64,000 bases of DNA from Podarcis raffonei (Eukaryota; Chordata; Lepidosauria; Squamata; Lacertidae): assembly GCF_027172205.1 (NCBI RefSeq), contig NC_070613.1, positions 23,834,001 to 23,898,000 on the forward strand. The letters are read 5' to 3'. Below the pieces are notes generated by a model that was not told where the DNA came from, did no database searches, and saw only the letters and a list, made by a program, of their open reading frames with translations. Each line of letters begins with the position of its first letter. The first letter of the stretch is position 1. The position numbers were made by a program, and so were the translations under genes. This document shows, piece after piece, positions 11,620 to 23,374 of the stretch.

Positions 11620-12278
11620 AAATTTGCTAAGGTTTGAGGTAAATATGCTTCAGTATTGAAATTCGGAGTTGATAGAAACAAAGTTAATGATTGAGAAAAG
11701 TTTTAATTTCAGAGTGAATAATTAGATGAAAATACAAAAACACAGGAAACAAGGTATTAATTTGCTGTTTATATTTATTATAAAGAATGCAGGGATGGAG
11801 GAGATGGGGAAGTCCAGTGGATGATGAAAAAAAAAAAAAAGACTTCGAAAAATGAATTTTTTCTTGTTTAATTTCTTTTTCTTTCTGTAAAACCGCTTTT
11901 GTTGTGTTATTGATGATGGATTTAGATTCTGGAAAAAAGCAATAAAAAAATTTATAAAAAAAAAAAAAAAATATGTTAGAGGCGATTACTGTAAGCAGCA
12001 AGAATAAGGAGCATTTTCAATGGCAAATTGTTACAAGGCAGTCATTTAGCTTATATAGGAGAGCTTTCATATAGTCCCACTTGTTCATCCATCCAAGATT
12101 AGTGCATTTAAAAAATGTTAAAAAATACTTTTGAGTTTAAGTTCAGCTGCACTTGATTCAAGTGTTGCTTGTGGAGGTTTCAGAAGTTTTAAGTTAAGTT
12201 TGTTGCTGCCTCAGCAGCCAAGTGTACTGCAAAGGAGTTTGTCCATAGGCAAGTGTCACTTTGACTCCAGAAAAGAAG

Positions 12279-15200
12279 TTATCTTACTCCAATTCGGGAA
12301 GTCATCCATTCCAGGCCTTGGCACAATCTGAAAAAGGGGAAGAAAACCCAAGTCTTAATAATAAACATACAGGGTGCAAAATCACTATGCTAAGTGTCAC
12401 CAATCATACAGATTTTGCTTTTCTCTACTTAATGTTACCAAAGTATTAAAACCATCTTACAAAACATTTTTTTAAAAATAAAATATTTTGAATAAAATAA
12501 ATGTGAGTGTGCTGCTGGGGGAAAAACACTTCTATTATTATGACAAATTGTGTGTTCAAATGTAACTGAAGGTCTTTCTGAAAGCTATCTGGGAATACTG
12601 TGAGGGACTGAAGTTTATGGCACAGCAAGCAGGTGATATTGCATGGGAATTGTAGCACGGAATCCACCCCAATATTGGATTTAATCCAAAGGGATGGTTG
12701 CACAAGTGGAATACACTTCTATCTGTGATGGGGTGGGAGCTGTGCATCTGATTTTTGGAGATCAGGAGGAGGGGCAAATGAGCCTGAGGTTTTGCTTTCA
12801 CACTTTTGGAGTGCAGCACATTGGGTATTGCTGTGCTAACCCATGGCTTCCTGTCGAGCGTGAATACTTTCCGACAAGTTGCCAGTTTCTGTACACAAGC
12901 ATTTATTTAACACTATGACTACTTACCCTTCTCCCGTTAGTGCACAACAGGACTGAATGTGCCATGGGTGATCCTTTATGGAACTAAGGGTGAGGTACTT
13001 GGAAATTTCAGCTGCCGACATACAGCCTTTCATATCTTGCTTATTTGCAAAGATGAGAACTGCAGCTTTCCGCAAATCCTGTAAATGACGTGTATTTAGA
13101 AAATTTATGTTTCCATGGCCCTAACAGCTACATAATCCTTGATTTTTTTAAAAAAGAAAGCAAAAATAGATATTTTCCACTATATTTAAGGTTGCTTTTG
13201 TTGCAATTCTGCCAACTGCATAAGCATAGGTTGTAGATTTGTTCCTGCTACACTTCCCCTTCCAAAGCATCAACTCTTATCACCAGTCTCAACACATATT
13301 GTTAAAGCCAACCAAAGCAGAATTCATTATGATGTATATGGAGACAAGTACTAGACTTTAAAAAAATTAGGGTACAACCCTGTACCCAATTTCCTGGGTA
13401 GAAATCTCACTGAACTCAAAAGCCTAGTAAATATGTGTAGGATTGTGGAGATTAGCTAATACTCTTCATTTCTGTGGCTATTTTTTTAAAAGAATAGCTT
13501 GGATCCAAATATGCTGTTTCAAAAGCAAAAGGCACTAGACTTACATAAGGGAAGCACCCCCACCCGGCCTTCTTCTCTGCCAACCCTATCTCCCCTATCT
13601 ACTGCAGCCACCTGCATTTCTTGAAAAACTGCTCCTGAGGGGCAAGAAATCTTTCACACTTTACGGGATGTAGCAAAACTTGGGGCTCTGCCAATTTCAA
13701 CTTGTGTAATATTTTGGGCAATGCTTTGTGTCCCAACCATTGTCTGTATTCTTAGAATACACACAGAATATAGAACATCGTACCTCATGTGCCAACATTC
13801 TGTATAGTTCTTCTTTTATGATAGATAGTCTCTCTCGGTCAATGCTGTCCACTACAAGGATAATAAACTGTGGAAAGAAAGAAGAAAAGGTGGACAAAAA
13901 GCTAAAGGTAGCCACCATGTTTCTAACTAAGGTATGACTGAATGAAATGATACATTTGTGTTACAACAAAATGGCTATACAGGCACACATGTGTTCAAGT
14001 TGCGCATGATCACTGGGAAATAAATAAATGTTGTGATTCAAACCTGGAAAGGGTGAGTTTGCGTGGTTTGCGAGGAGCCCCTCCCTAGAGCCTGAAGAGG
14101 GATTTTTCTTTTAGCTTATGAAGGAGCAGGGTTCCAACGCTGGCTTGATAAAGGCATGCAGGGGCCCCTGCTGTTGCTGCGCTACCACGCTCATCACCTG
14201 AGAGGCAGGGAAGACGCTTTGCAGCAGGTCTCGCTTGCATGACTTTTCCAGCCTCTGTAAGGTCACAGAGCTTGTGGATACTTTTCTGTGTGGGATGGGG
14301 GACATCTTCTGCTTCCAAAGTGGATAGCAAAAAAGGTTTCTGTAAAAGCTTACAGGCTCCAGCGCTGAACCCAAAATGGCATGCAGGAGCCCTCTCTGCT
14401 GCTGCGCCACCCCGCTCAACAGCTGATGGGCAGGAAGCCGTTCCCTGCAGTGGGCGCAGCTGTGCGGCTTCTCTGCCTTTCCTGGTGAGACTGAGGGTGA
14501 GGAGGGGGGAGAAAGGGAGTATCTGCTGCCCCTTAGATTGCTCTTGCTTGGCTCCTACCCTTCCAAACAAAAGGGGGAGGGGAAACACAGCCACTCAAAA
14601 AAAACCTTTCAAGCTCCCTGCTTACACATATTTTGCTTATGGGGGCAGGGGCTTGAAACACAACCCCTGTGTAAGTGGGGAGTCCCCTGTACACAGCATT
14701 CTTTTAATTTCCTACTGCTATCTGAGGCAGTACAGGGCAGGGAAAGTGAGCTCAATAAAACAAAATGGCAATAGCAACAAGACCCAATAGCAAGTCTGGA
14801 CCCTTGTTGCTTCCACACAGGCACACCAGAAAGAGTCAGGAATGCTTCCCAGTTCAACCCCGTCATTCATATTTACCAGAGATCAACATCAAGAGCTCAT
14901 TCTTATGGTGGGCCAAGGAAGGGGGAGCACTTCCTATGGTCTGAAAAGCCTTTCAGAGGTTTAATACAAAAAAACTTTTCTACTGCTTTCTCCTCAGCTA
15001 CTTCCCTTCCTCTCTCTCGGATATTGCTTTAAGCCTTGTGGGCCAAGGTGGACGGAACCCTCAGGAAATTGTCACACACATTTGCCAGCACAGTCCTGGG
15101 TCTTTTGGGTTGCCTAAATTAAGAACAGCATCAACATACCTCTGTATTTGAATAATAGGTATTCCAGGACGATCTTAAAGACTCTTGTCCTCCAATATCC

Positions 15201-18200
15201 CACATGAGGAAATGGGTGTTTTTAACTACTATTTCTTCAACATTGCTTCCTATAGTGGGAGATGTGTGAACCACCTCATTCATTAGGCTAAAGGGGATGA
15301 AAAAGTTGTATGTTTATCAAGGTCATCCATACAGAAATATGCCATCATAGAACAATTCCTGTCTTTGGATTAAAAGAAGATTGTACAGAAAATAGCTCAA
15401 TTAGAATTTATCTGAAAATGCTCAATTTTATTTTTACTTAAATTTAAGCTCTTGAGAAATAGCTTATAGGTTTTCATGAAATTCTTCCATATGATCACAG
15501 GTGTGTGCTTGTAACTGTTTAAGCAGATTCCGATGATCTGGAAGGCAGGTAGTGAGCTCACAGCTGCCTCTCATCATGAATAGGTATATCTGTGATCAAA
15601 GAGAGCTGCCAGCTAACTGTGTTAACAACCTTACCTTTTTTTAAGATGGTTGTATATCCTTGGGCACAACCATGTAGAGGAAGTTAACTGTTCCTTCAGT
15701 AAGATGGTAAGCAATTATATATTGCATTCTATAATGCACCCTTAGAGTCAGGGTGGATTTAATTTAAATCAAATCGATTTAAATCATGATTTAAATCATT
15801 GGTTTTTTTTACAGAAAGACTCATTCTTGCTGGTATAATCTTAATATTTACAACCAGATAAGGGTTTCATTTTTGGAATAATAAATTTTCAGAGTAGTTT
15901 TTACAGTTATATCAAAAATTACTGATTTATACTATTAGAAATACATAGACCAATAATTATTGTGAGGTTTACTAAGTTAACTGTTTATATTTGGACAACT
16001 ATTCTGCTGTACTTTATTGGAAGGAGAAAAATAATCATTTCCTTAATAACAATTTATTTAACTAAAACAATGACATTATAGCATATGTATCCATGGTTTT
16101 TAACTGATGTGGTTAAACTTTTTTAAAAAAAACTTAGACTGAGTTTTAGCACACATGAAAAACTTAAACAAATCCTTATTTCCTGATAAATAGCCTTTGG
16201 ACTATAATGTAACTTAAATAGAAAGATTTTTCCTCCAAAAGCAATTTTTAAAAATTAAATCCATTTTTTAAAAAAATGATTTAAATTAAAAAATCATTGA
16301 TTTTTATCCACCCTGCTTAGAGTTACATAATGCAAAGCATTCTATATGTAACAAGATTAGCAAAGCTATTTAATAACTAGCAAGATTCTACCAAAATGGT
16401 TTTTCTCCCTTTTCAGAGCTTATCTATATCTTCCTGTAAGCAGTATCAGCCAACTACCTGTTTGCCAGTTTTATAGCCACAGCTTCTGACAGTTATAATA
16501 GCTACTGCACTATAGTGAAGTAATACTTTCAAGCAACATTGTATTGCCCACATTATACTGTAACCCAAGTAGGTGATAGGTCAGCCATAAGATTTTATCC
16601 TTCCACCAATGGGAATAGCTGGGCTGAGTGATGGTTGATGAACTCTCTGCATTTATGAATCATAATTAGAGAGTCTGACATACTGGAAGATCATAGGAAA
16701 GCTTCCATGTATCTGCTCAAGTCTGAAAAAAACTCAAGCTTCAAAGACAACAGGATTCCTATACCTTTGAAGCTGGATAATTTAAAATATTTTGACAGAG
16801 AGGCTGTCCCAAGTTCTCTTTATGCTTAAAAACCCTGCTCCAAGTGTTGGTTGAATTGTGAACAGTATCACATCTGAAGAAATGAATGTTATCTTGTTAA
16901 AATACTTACAACTGGTATAGAATGGTGGTCTTTCCAGCATTGTCAAGGCCCACAATTATTACTTTGTGTTCTACAATACATAATAGTGAACAATTGTAAG
17001 CTGCTGTAAACTTGAGGTTATCACATACCATAGATGATATGAAAGTGTAATACAATGATGCTTCTAGATTTTTCTCGGTGTAGTAGTTCATATGACCATC
17101 TGGATAGCTATCAATAAGCATTTCCCATACAGTGGTGCCTCGCAAGACGAAATTAATCCGTTCCGCGAGTCTCTTCGTCTTGCGGTTTCTTCGTCTTGCG
17201 AAGCACGGCTATTAACGGCTTAGCGGCTTTAAGAAAAAGGAAACAAACTCACAAGAACTTGCAAGACGTTTCGTCTTGCGAAGCAAGCCCATAGGGAAAA
17301 TCGTCTAGCGAAGCGACGCAAAAACCGAAAAACCCTTTCGTCTTGCGCGTTTTTCGTTTTGCGAGGCATTCGTCTTGCGGGGCACCACTGTATACAACTA
17401 GGTAAGACAACCTCTACCCATATTTTCAAGAACCCAATCCCACCCCACAAGTCTTTTCTGTCTCACCATAGATTAATTTTGCTGTGTTTTGCGACTAGAT
17501 CTGAGCCCCCGCCCCATCCTTGTTAATCCAAACATGTTGAACATCTCCCTCCCCACAAAGACTGGAAGATGTATCTAGGATAGAAAGCAACAATGATGCC
17601 TCTATGGCTGTTTTCCAAAGTCAACAGGTGTCATTGAAAAGCAAGTATGAATTACTTAGAAGCCCATGAGCTCATTACCAATCAAGACAAAGCTGGCAAA
17701 TAAAGAGTGAAGACTAGCTCCTTGGAAGCCTACCTTTCCAAGTCTCAGCAGCCCATGATAAAGGTAAGATTGTGAGCTATCAAGCTCAGTGGTCTTCCCT
17801 CTTTCCCCAATGCAGCAAAGATGTATCATTGCTAAGACAACCTACCACTGTCGCTCTCCACACCATTTCTGCTACTCTTACCAGTCTTTCAATTAAGCCA
17901 TTACAGAATAAACTACTGCCAAGCAGGTATTGTTTTTGGCAGTAGTTTAAGAGTGGTGCGGACATTAGGTCTGCATATGGAAGCTGAGTGTTTCTACATG
18001 GTGGCAAATCCAAGCAGCAGGTCTTAAGTGAGAAAACACCTCATGAAGTTCATCACACACTGGTGGCCAACCACTAAATTACAGGGCACCAGGCAAAGGG
18101 CCTTCTCGGTAGTGGCGCCCTCCCTGTGGAACGCCCTCCCACCAGATGTCAAAGAGAACAACAACTACCAGACTTTTAGGAGACATCTGAAGGCAGCCCT

Positions 18201-18310
18201 GTTTAGGGAAGCTTTTAATGTTTGATGTATCACAGTATTTTAATATTCTTTTGGAAGCCGCCCAGAGTGGCTGCGGAAGCCCAGCCAGATGGGCGGGGTA
18301 CAAATAATAA

Positions 18311-18342
<32 letters not shown>

Positions 18343-20022
18343 TAGGGCAAGAGGTTTTGCACACATCCATGGGATGAGGAACTCTTGCATGATAGCTGTT
18401 GCATCAATCTCGTTACATGAAACCACTGTTAGTTTCTTTAGCTCAGAGGTCCAATATCAGCACCATGTAATTAAAACAATGTAGGTTTGTGTGAATTCTT
18501 TGTTCAGTACCTTCAAGGTAGTTTATTGATTATGCCTCATAAAATGTTAACAGGTATTCCATTAAGAAAGGAATGCACTAATGCAGCTTTGCATGGCACC
18601 CCCACACCTTAGGAACGACATCAGAATGGCTTCTTCATGTATATATCTGGCATGCTATTTTAGCTTAAAGAATGCAAGGCAGATGCTGCATTGCTGGAGT
18701 TTTTAAAATTAAAACAGATTGCTGTTGTATAAAAACAGTAACCACCATGCCTTGGAGAACACAGATGCATTTATTTTGCGGGCAAAGCTTTTAAAATAAG
18801 ATTAGACAAAAGCATATATGTCTTGCAAATTTGAACAAAGGAAAAACAATCATCTGGCAATATGACTGTTCTCTGCAAATGCATTCAACAGGGTGTTTTC
18901 TCAAGAAACACAAAAGAAAAATGAAAGAAGGTGGTGCCTAAGTTGTTACAGACATTGCAACATTTTAACACAAATTTATTACTTCCTGAACAGCATTTTA
19001 CCAACAGCCAAGGCTGAGGAACTCAATGGAATTTCTCTACATTTTGGGGGGAAACCCAAACTCCAACTTTAAGTTTTTGCCACATTCCTGTTCACAGGTT
19101 CTGTATACTACAAGTTGAACATGGTTGAAATGTGCTGGCACTTAGCATCTTACAATCCACAGGCTAATTGACTTCCTGGCCTCCCCATTATTCACCCTTC
19201 TTATTCATCATACCTATTTCTCCAGCTCACCTTCCCGCTGACTCAAAACCAGTCCTTGTTGCCCTGTTTATATTAAAACACCTTTGGTCAAACAGACAGG
19301 ATGCTCCTACTCACAGCAAGTGGCCTCCTCTCCCCTAATTTCCCAACTTCACTGTATTAACTTTTCACAGTCCCTTCCTTTCTCAGCCCACTATTTCCTC
19401 CATATTACTGTATTTACCCTATTGTTACTCCGCCCTGTCAAAATAAATAAAAACCGTCCTCTCTCCCAACGCCACACTTGCCTTTTTCGTACACCTCCGT
19501 AACATGGGAGATCCAAGACTGGGGAGGACCCAAGTTCAAGTCCCGGCAAAAAGGACCCCGAGTGGCCAGTCATACACTTCTTCCTTCTCGGCCTCAGCTA
19601 CCTCCAGGGGCTCTTGTGAGCATACGGTGGGTGGGTAGGGGAAGGGAACCATGCACGATGCCCCCTCCTTCCTTGGGAGAAAGGGCTCAATAAATACCCC
19701 GCTTCCCACCCAATGCAAAGCCCTAATTGTTACAGACACAACTGAGATATCTCCCCAGGTCTCTTCAGGATCACGACCCTCTCCCTTCCTCTGCGGTATT
19801 GCTGCCCTCCCTCAACCGAGCTCCCCGACCCCCCCGTTAAAGGGCAGCCCGGGAAACACCCCCCCCCGCCCCGAGACGAAACCCTCCCGGCAAAAATGCC
19901 ACACGGAGCAGCAAAAGCAGCAGCCCCGGTAGCGGCGGCGCAGGTGCCCCTCCAGCCCCAGCCCCGCTCTACTCACCCTGGTTACAGAAAAGGCTCCACA
20001 GCTTGGCAAATATCAAGCCCAT
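12279..20022 (-). CDS. ARL5B: ARL5B, ARF-like small GTPase 5B (complete, 6 coding exons)
   Basis: Coding exons on the minus strand, 5' to 3': 20022-19977, 16970-16910, 15287-15140, 13867-13784, 13078-12927, 12327-12279 (TAA stop at 12281-12279). All junctions are GT-AG, phases match, and 540 nt give 179 aa, the length of human ARL5B as I recall it. Visible motifs: Gly2 for N-myristoylation; P-loop GLDNAGKT at residues 23-30; switch II WDIGGQ at 65-70 with the catalytic Gln70; NKQD guanine-specificity motif at 125-128; and SCCALTGEG near the C-terminus. The N-terminus [15 protein letters not shown] and C-terminus SRIGVR match ARL5B rather than ARL5A. The family acts at the trans-Golgi, where GTP-bound ARL5 recruits the GARP tethering complex. 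The start has G at -3 and +4. It is head to head with NSUN6. The 3' UTR end is not visible: no AATAAA lies between the stop codon and the L1 that begins about 300 bp downstream. Confidence 0.97.
13373..13450. repeat. Palindromic short repeat (GCAATCCTATAC family), copy 1
   Basis: Diverged fold-back unit: ACAACCCTGTACCCAATTT at the left, TCTCACTGAACTCA in the centre, TGTGTAGGATTGTG at the right. In ARL5B intron 4, between exons 13867-13784 and 13078-12927. Confidence 0.5.
14100..14770. repeat. Unclassified GC-rich repeat with internal direct duplication
   Basis: A segment with GGCATGCAGGGGCCCCTGCT and GCTGCGCTACCACGCTCATC (14153-14200) is repeated as GGCATGCAGGAGCCCTCTCT and GCTGCGCCACCCCGCTCAAC (about 14380-14425). 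The surrounding block is purine-rich and has several long but unconvincing open frames on both strands. In ARL5B intron 3, between exons 15287-15140 and 13867-13784. Confidence 0.5.
15749..16315. mobile_element. hAT-type MITE with perfect 8-bp target duplication
   Basis: Begins CAGGGTGGATTTAATTTAAA and ends with the inverted complement TTTTTATCCACCCTG; flanked by the direct repeat CTTAGAGT at 15741-15748 and 16316-16323. It is 567 bp, AT-rich, with subterminal runs of alternating ATTTAAATCA-type repeats on both sides. There is no coding capacity. It lies in ARL5B intron 2, between exons 16970-16910 and 15287-15140. Confidence 0.92.
17130..17390. mobile_element. Mariner-like MITE, third subfamily (CGTCTTGCG repeats)
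   Basis: TA-flanked 261-bp element with ends CAGTGGTGCCTCGCAAGACG and CGTCTTGCGGGGCACCACTG. The interior repeats the TTCGTCTTGCG module at least six times. In ARL5B intron 1, 160 bp upstream of exon 2. Confidence 0.85.
18060..18342 (+). mobile_element. L2 LINE 3' end with (ATT)n tail
   Basis: Encodes [20 protein letters not shown] and [17 protein letters not shown], the conserved L2 ORF C-terminus. A 3' UTR with GCCGCCCAGAGTGGCTG and AGATGGGCGGGGTA follows, then (TTA)n at about 18311-18342. In ARL5B intron 1. Confidence 0.85.
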
Positions 20023-20760
20023 CCCGACTTGGCCAGCAGAAACCGCCGACCGCCTCCTCCGCTGCTTCTGCTGCTGACGAGCGTCTTCCCTCCTTTCCGT
20101 CGGTTCTTTCTTCTCGTGGCCAACGCGGCGGATAAAGTGGGAGGGGCTTAAGCCCCGCCCCGCCCCCCCTCCTCCTGTTCTCGACCACGGCAGCGACGCG
20201 AGAGCCCTTCCGCAAGGCGCGCTGACGTCACCGCGTCCGCAGGAAAGACGCACGTTCTACGACTGCCGCTGACGAAAGGCCGAAACTGGGATTAGGGTGG
20301 CGGTTTCCCTCTCACGCGCACCCTCCCTTGACCTACAGAGTGTGGGGCGGGGTGTTTTGTGCTCAGAGCAGGGAATGGGCGTGACTTAGTCGTGGTCATT
20401 GATTTCTACAGCTCCTGCTCAAAAAACGGTGAAAGCTGATACGCCCGCCCGGACATTACGTGCGAAACCTCATTTCCTCTTTTCTTTCGAGCGGCGCCAT
20501 ATGAGGGGCGCGAGAGCCGAGCCTTTTCTGTTGGCATTGGTTCAACCAGGCGCCGGAAGTGACTAGTATCGTTGCGGTCTTGCGCCGCTTCCCTTTGGAC
20601 GAGGAAGGGGCAGGGCGGGGCTGCGAGAGTGACGTCATCCTCCGCTCCGGACGTGAGGGAGGCGTTGTTTTCCCACGCCCGTGGTGAATAGTTTTCCTCT
20701 TTCAGAAGGTTCCTGACAGGGACAGCCGGTTTTTTCCACACGGAGTTAGATTTTTATATA
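20023..20760 (-). promoter_or_regulatory. ARL5B: ARL5B CpG-rich promoter and 5' UTR region
   Basis: CpG-dense sequence begins around 19800 and runs to about 20700, covering coding exon 1 and the DNA upstream of it. Sites seen: two perfect palindromic CREs TGACGTCA at 20223-20230 and 20630-20637; an ETS/GABP-type CCGGAAGTGA at 20553-20562; an inverted CCAAT box (ATTGG) near 20536; and GC boxes around 20142-20175 and 20611-20623. No TATA box is obvious. This fits a housekeeping CpG promoter responsive to CREB/ATF and ETS factors. The transcription start is not defined by the sequence. Confidence 0.75.
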
Positions 20761-21907
20761 TGGACTGATACGAATATCGCGCCCCGTGGCTTAAAGTCGA
20801 TTTTCACTTCTGACTTCCGTTGCAGATTGTTAGAGGAGTATCACCATAGAAATGCGAAGATACTCGCATGGAGAATAGTGGCGGTCAAAGGCTATTTTCA
20901 TTATTATTTTTTAAAGTTCGGACTGTAATCTGCTGAGTCTCCACGAGGGCTCAGTTGTGCAAGTAAACTCCCCTGCCCACGCCACGCCCAACTCAGCACT
21001 TTGAAGTCAGCATATTTGATTATGTAGAAAAGGTGTAGGTAGCCATGTAGAAGCTCCTGAAGCCACAGTAGTAATAAGGTTTAATAGAGTCTGCTAGGTC
21101 CTAATAATTGGCATCCTGCGGAGGAAGACATTTGAGCTTTTATAGTGTAATTTGCTCCTAAGTACACATGTAGACAATAATCAATCTGCAATTAGAGAAT
21201 TATGGGATAACCAGCCTCATATAACTAACATGGTTAAGTTTAATTAATGCATGAAGAGATTAATGCCATAGAGTAAGCTGCCCTGCCAAGTTTAGCTACA
21301 GGTCACTCCCTCTCACCTTGGGTGGGGGGTAATCAATGCCTTTGTTTGCCTTCTGTCTACCAGAGAAATTTAGTGTGTGAAGAGGCTAAGGTAGTTGCTA
21401 CATCTTAGCTGCATGGCTCTTACAAACCATTGTTGTGTTCCTGTACCAATAATTTAGGAAAATTCTCCACTGTAACTGAGGCAAGTTGTACTGCCTGTGT
21501 TTTCTGACTGATGTATGGAAATCACATGAACCTGACCTTTGGAGAGTTTGTAAGTAAACCATTCCTAAATGTGTAGATTTTTCTATGCTGAGGGAAAAGG
21601 GAAACGTTGGAAGGAACTCACAAGGGCATATTTTAAATGGGTTTATTTCAACGCTTTACTTTGCTGCATGCTTTGTGATTTTAAATCTCATCAAAGAGCA
21701 CTTGGCCTCAAACTTGGATATTAGCATTCAGGAAGTATCTTTTTAACCTATTTTTCCTTGCCAACCATTTAAGAATGACCCCAGAAAGCTTATAGTAGAA
21801 GGGAAATGTGATTATTTCTCTCTTCACCAAGTATTAATAGAATCAGGATGATTACAGAGGCATCAACAAGTGTAATAACTATATAGATTATCAATATTGT
21901 TGACAGC
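20761..21907. other. Intergenic DNA between ARL5B and the decayed LINE
   Basis: AT-rich single-copy-looking sequence with no recognisable gene or repeat. Confidence 0.5.
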
Positions 21908-21994
21908 ACAAGTTTATGCATGTTTATTTGCAAGTAAATCCCACTGTGTTCAGTGGGTTTTACTCCCAAGTAAATGTGCATGGGATTGTGGCAT
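21908..21994. repeat. Palindromic short repeat, copy 2
   Basis: Central fold-back AAGTAAATCCCACTG / CAGTGGGTTTTACT and right arm GTGCATGGGATTGTGG. It abuts the 3' end of the decayed LINE at 22005. Confidence 0.65.
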
Positions 21995-22004
21995 AGGGCC
22001 ATTA

Positions 22005-23372
22005 CCCTGGGATTCATCTTCTCTGGCAATCACTCGTAGCTGCGTTAGATTGTCTTCCATGAACACGGTCTTAACACTCACCCTGTAAGTGATTGTGGAG
22101 GCCAGTTCTGGATCCACATGTACTTCCACAGTGGGGACATAGGTTTCTTGGGAGTTGATCATGGTGACGGTTTGCCAAACATGCCTTCCTCTTAACATGT
22201 TTCTCTCTTTCATCCTGAGTTTGAGCATCTTCAAAGCTCATGACACATTTGGTAAAGGCTGTTCTCCAATTGGAGCGCTCGCAGGCCAGTGATTCCCAAT
22301 TGTCGGTGTTTATAAAACATTTTTAAAGATTTGCCTTGAGAGAGTCTTTAAACCTCTTTTGTTGACCACCAGCATTACGCTTTCAATTTTTAAGTTCAGA
22401 ATAGAGTAGTTGCTTTGGAAAACAATAATCAGGCATCCAAACATGACCAGTCCCACAAAGTTGATGTTGCAGAATCATTGCTTTGACACTGGTGATCTTT
22501 GCTTCTTCCAGTACACTGGCATTAGTTCGACTGTCTTCCGAAGCGATATGTAACATTTTTCGAAGACACTGTTGATGGAATCTTTTGAGGCGTTGGAGAT
22601 GGCATTTATATGTGGTTCATGTTTCACAAGCATACAGTAAGGTGTAGCACAGTGGCTTTGTAAACAAGCATTTTGCTTTCCCTGTGAATGTGCCGGTCCT
22701 GAAACACACTGCAGAAAGCTGCACTTGCAGAGCTCAGGCGAGGCTGGATTTCGGCATCATTCGGCCCTTGTGGAAAGATAACTGCCCAGGTAGGAGAAGT
22801 GATTGACTCTTTCCAACATTACACAATTGAGTTGGATTTGTGGCGCTGCAGAGGGTTTTTTTGTGCTTGTTGGTGCAGTACTTTGGTTTTTTGGATGTTG
22901 AGCGATAGGCCAAACCTTTCGTAAGCTTCTGCGAAGATATTTAGGATGGCTTGGAGGTCATCCTCTCAGTGTGCACACACGTTATCCTCAGCATATTGAA
23001 TCTCTTATGTTAGAAGTTATGGTAGCTTTACTCTTTGCTTTCAGCCTACTCAGATTAAAGAGCTTTCCATCGGTTAGATTTGATTTCTACTCCAGTGGAG
23101 AGTTTCCTTTCAACAAAGTGTAGGATCATGGTGATGAAAATAAGAGTTGGGGCAATAACACAACCCTGTTTAATGCCTGATCCCACTGAATGAATCACTT
23201 TGAGAGCCATCGTTATTTGCGATTGTTGCTGTCATTTTATCATGGAGGAGCTGAAGGATGTTCACAATTTAGCTGGGCAGCTGATTTTCAAGAGGGCAGT
23301 CCACAGGGCATTGCCATTTACCGTGTCAAAGGCCTTTGTCATGTTAATAAATGCCATATACAGAAAAATAAA
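22005..23372 (-). mobile_element. Decayed non-LTR retrotransposon, reverse transcriptase and C-terminus
   Basis: On the minus strand, broken frames resemble FDTVNGNALWTALLKI, GSGIKQGCVIAPTL, YAEDN with CAH, FAEAYERFGLSLNIQKTKVL, and a C-terminal piece around NWESLACERSNWRTAF followed by CPHCGSTCGSRTGLHNHL. Several stops and frameshifts interrupt it. The motifs are those of a LINE reverse transcriptase; the clade was not assigned. Intergenic, between the ARL5B and NSUN6 promoters. Confidence 0.75.
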
Positions 23373-23374
23373 GT

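Larger units (their letters stand above)
5913..11971 (+). mobile_element. Full-length L1 LINE with both ORFs open
   Basis: About 6.06 kb, flanked by an 11-bp direct repeat TATGTTAGAGG at 5902-5912 and 11972-11982. It has a CpG-rich 5' UTR (5913-6832), ORF1 (6833-7864), a 14-bp spacer, ORF2 (7879-11619), a 3' UTR with an internal A-run near 11827-11840, and a poly(A) tail at about 11956-11971. Neither frame carries a stop or frameshift, and the target duplication and tail are intact. It is therefore young and may be capable of retrotransposition; sequence cannot prove activity. It lies antisense to ARL5B, starting about 300 bp beyond the ARL5B stop codon. A short, young target duplication plus an A-tail is the normal signature of target-primed reverse transcription. 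Confidence 0.97.

Noticed and set aside
13697-13918. Alternative ARL5B start inside intron 3
   Set aside because: The frame's ATG lies in the intron before the acceptor at 13868; there is no promoter and the P-loop would be missing.
15749-16315. ARL5B alternative exon
   Set aside because: Fully explained as a hAT MITE by its inverted ends and 8-bp duplication.
16906-17145. 79-codon minus frame ending in the ARL5B P-loop as a separate protein
   Set aside because: Only the last 20 codons are ARL5B exon 2; the rest is intron read-through upstream of the acceptor at 16971.
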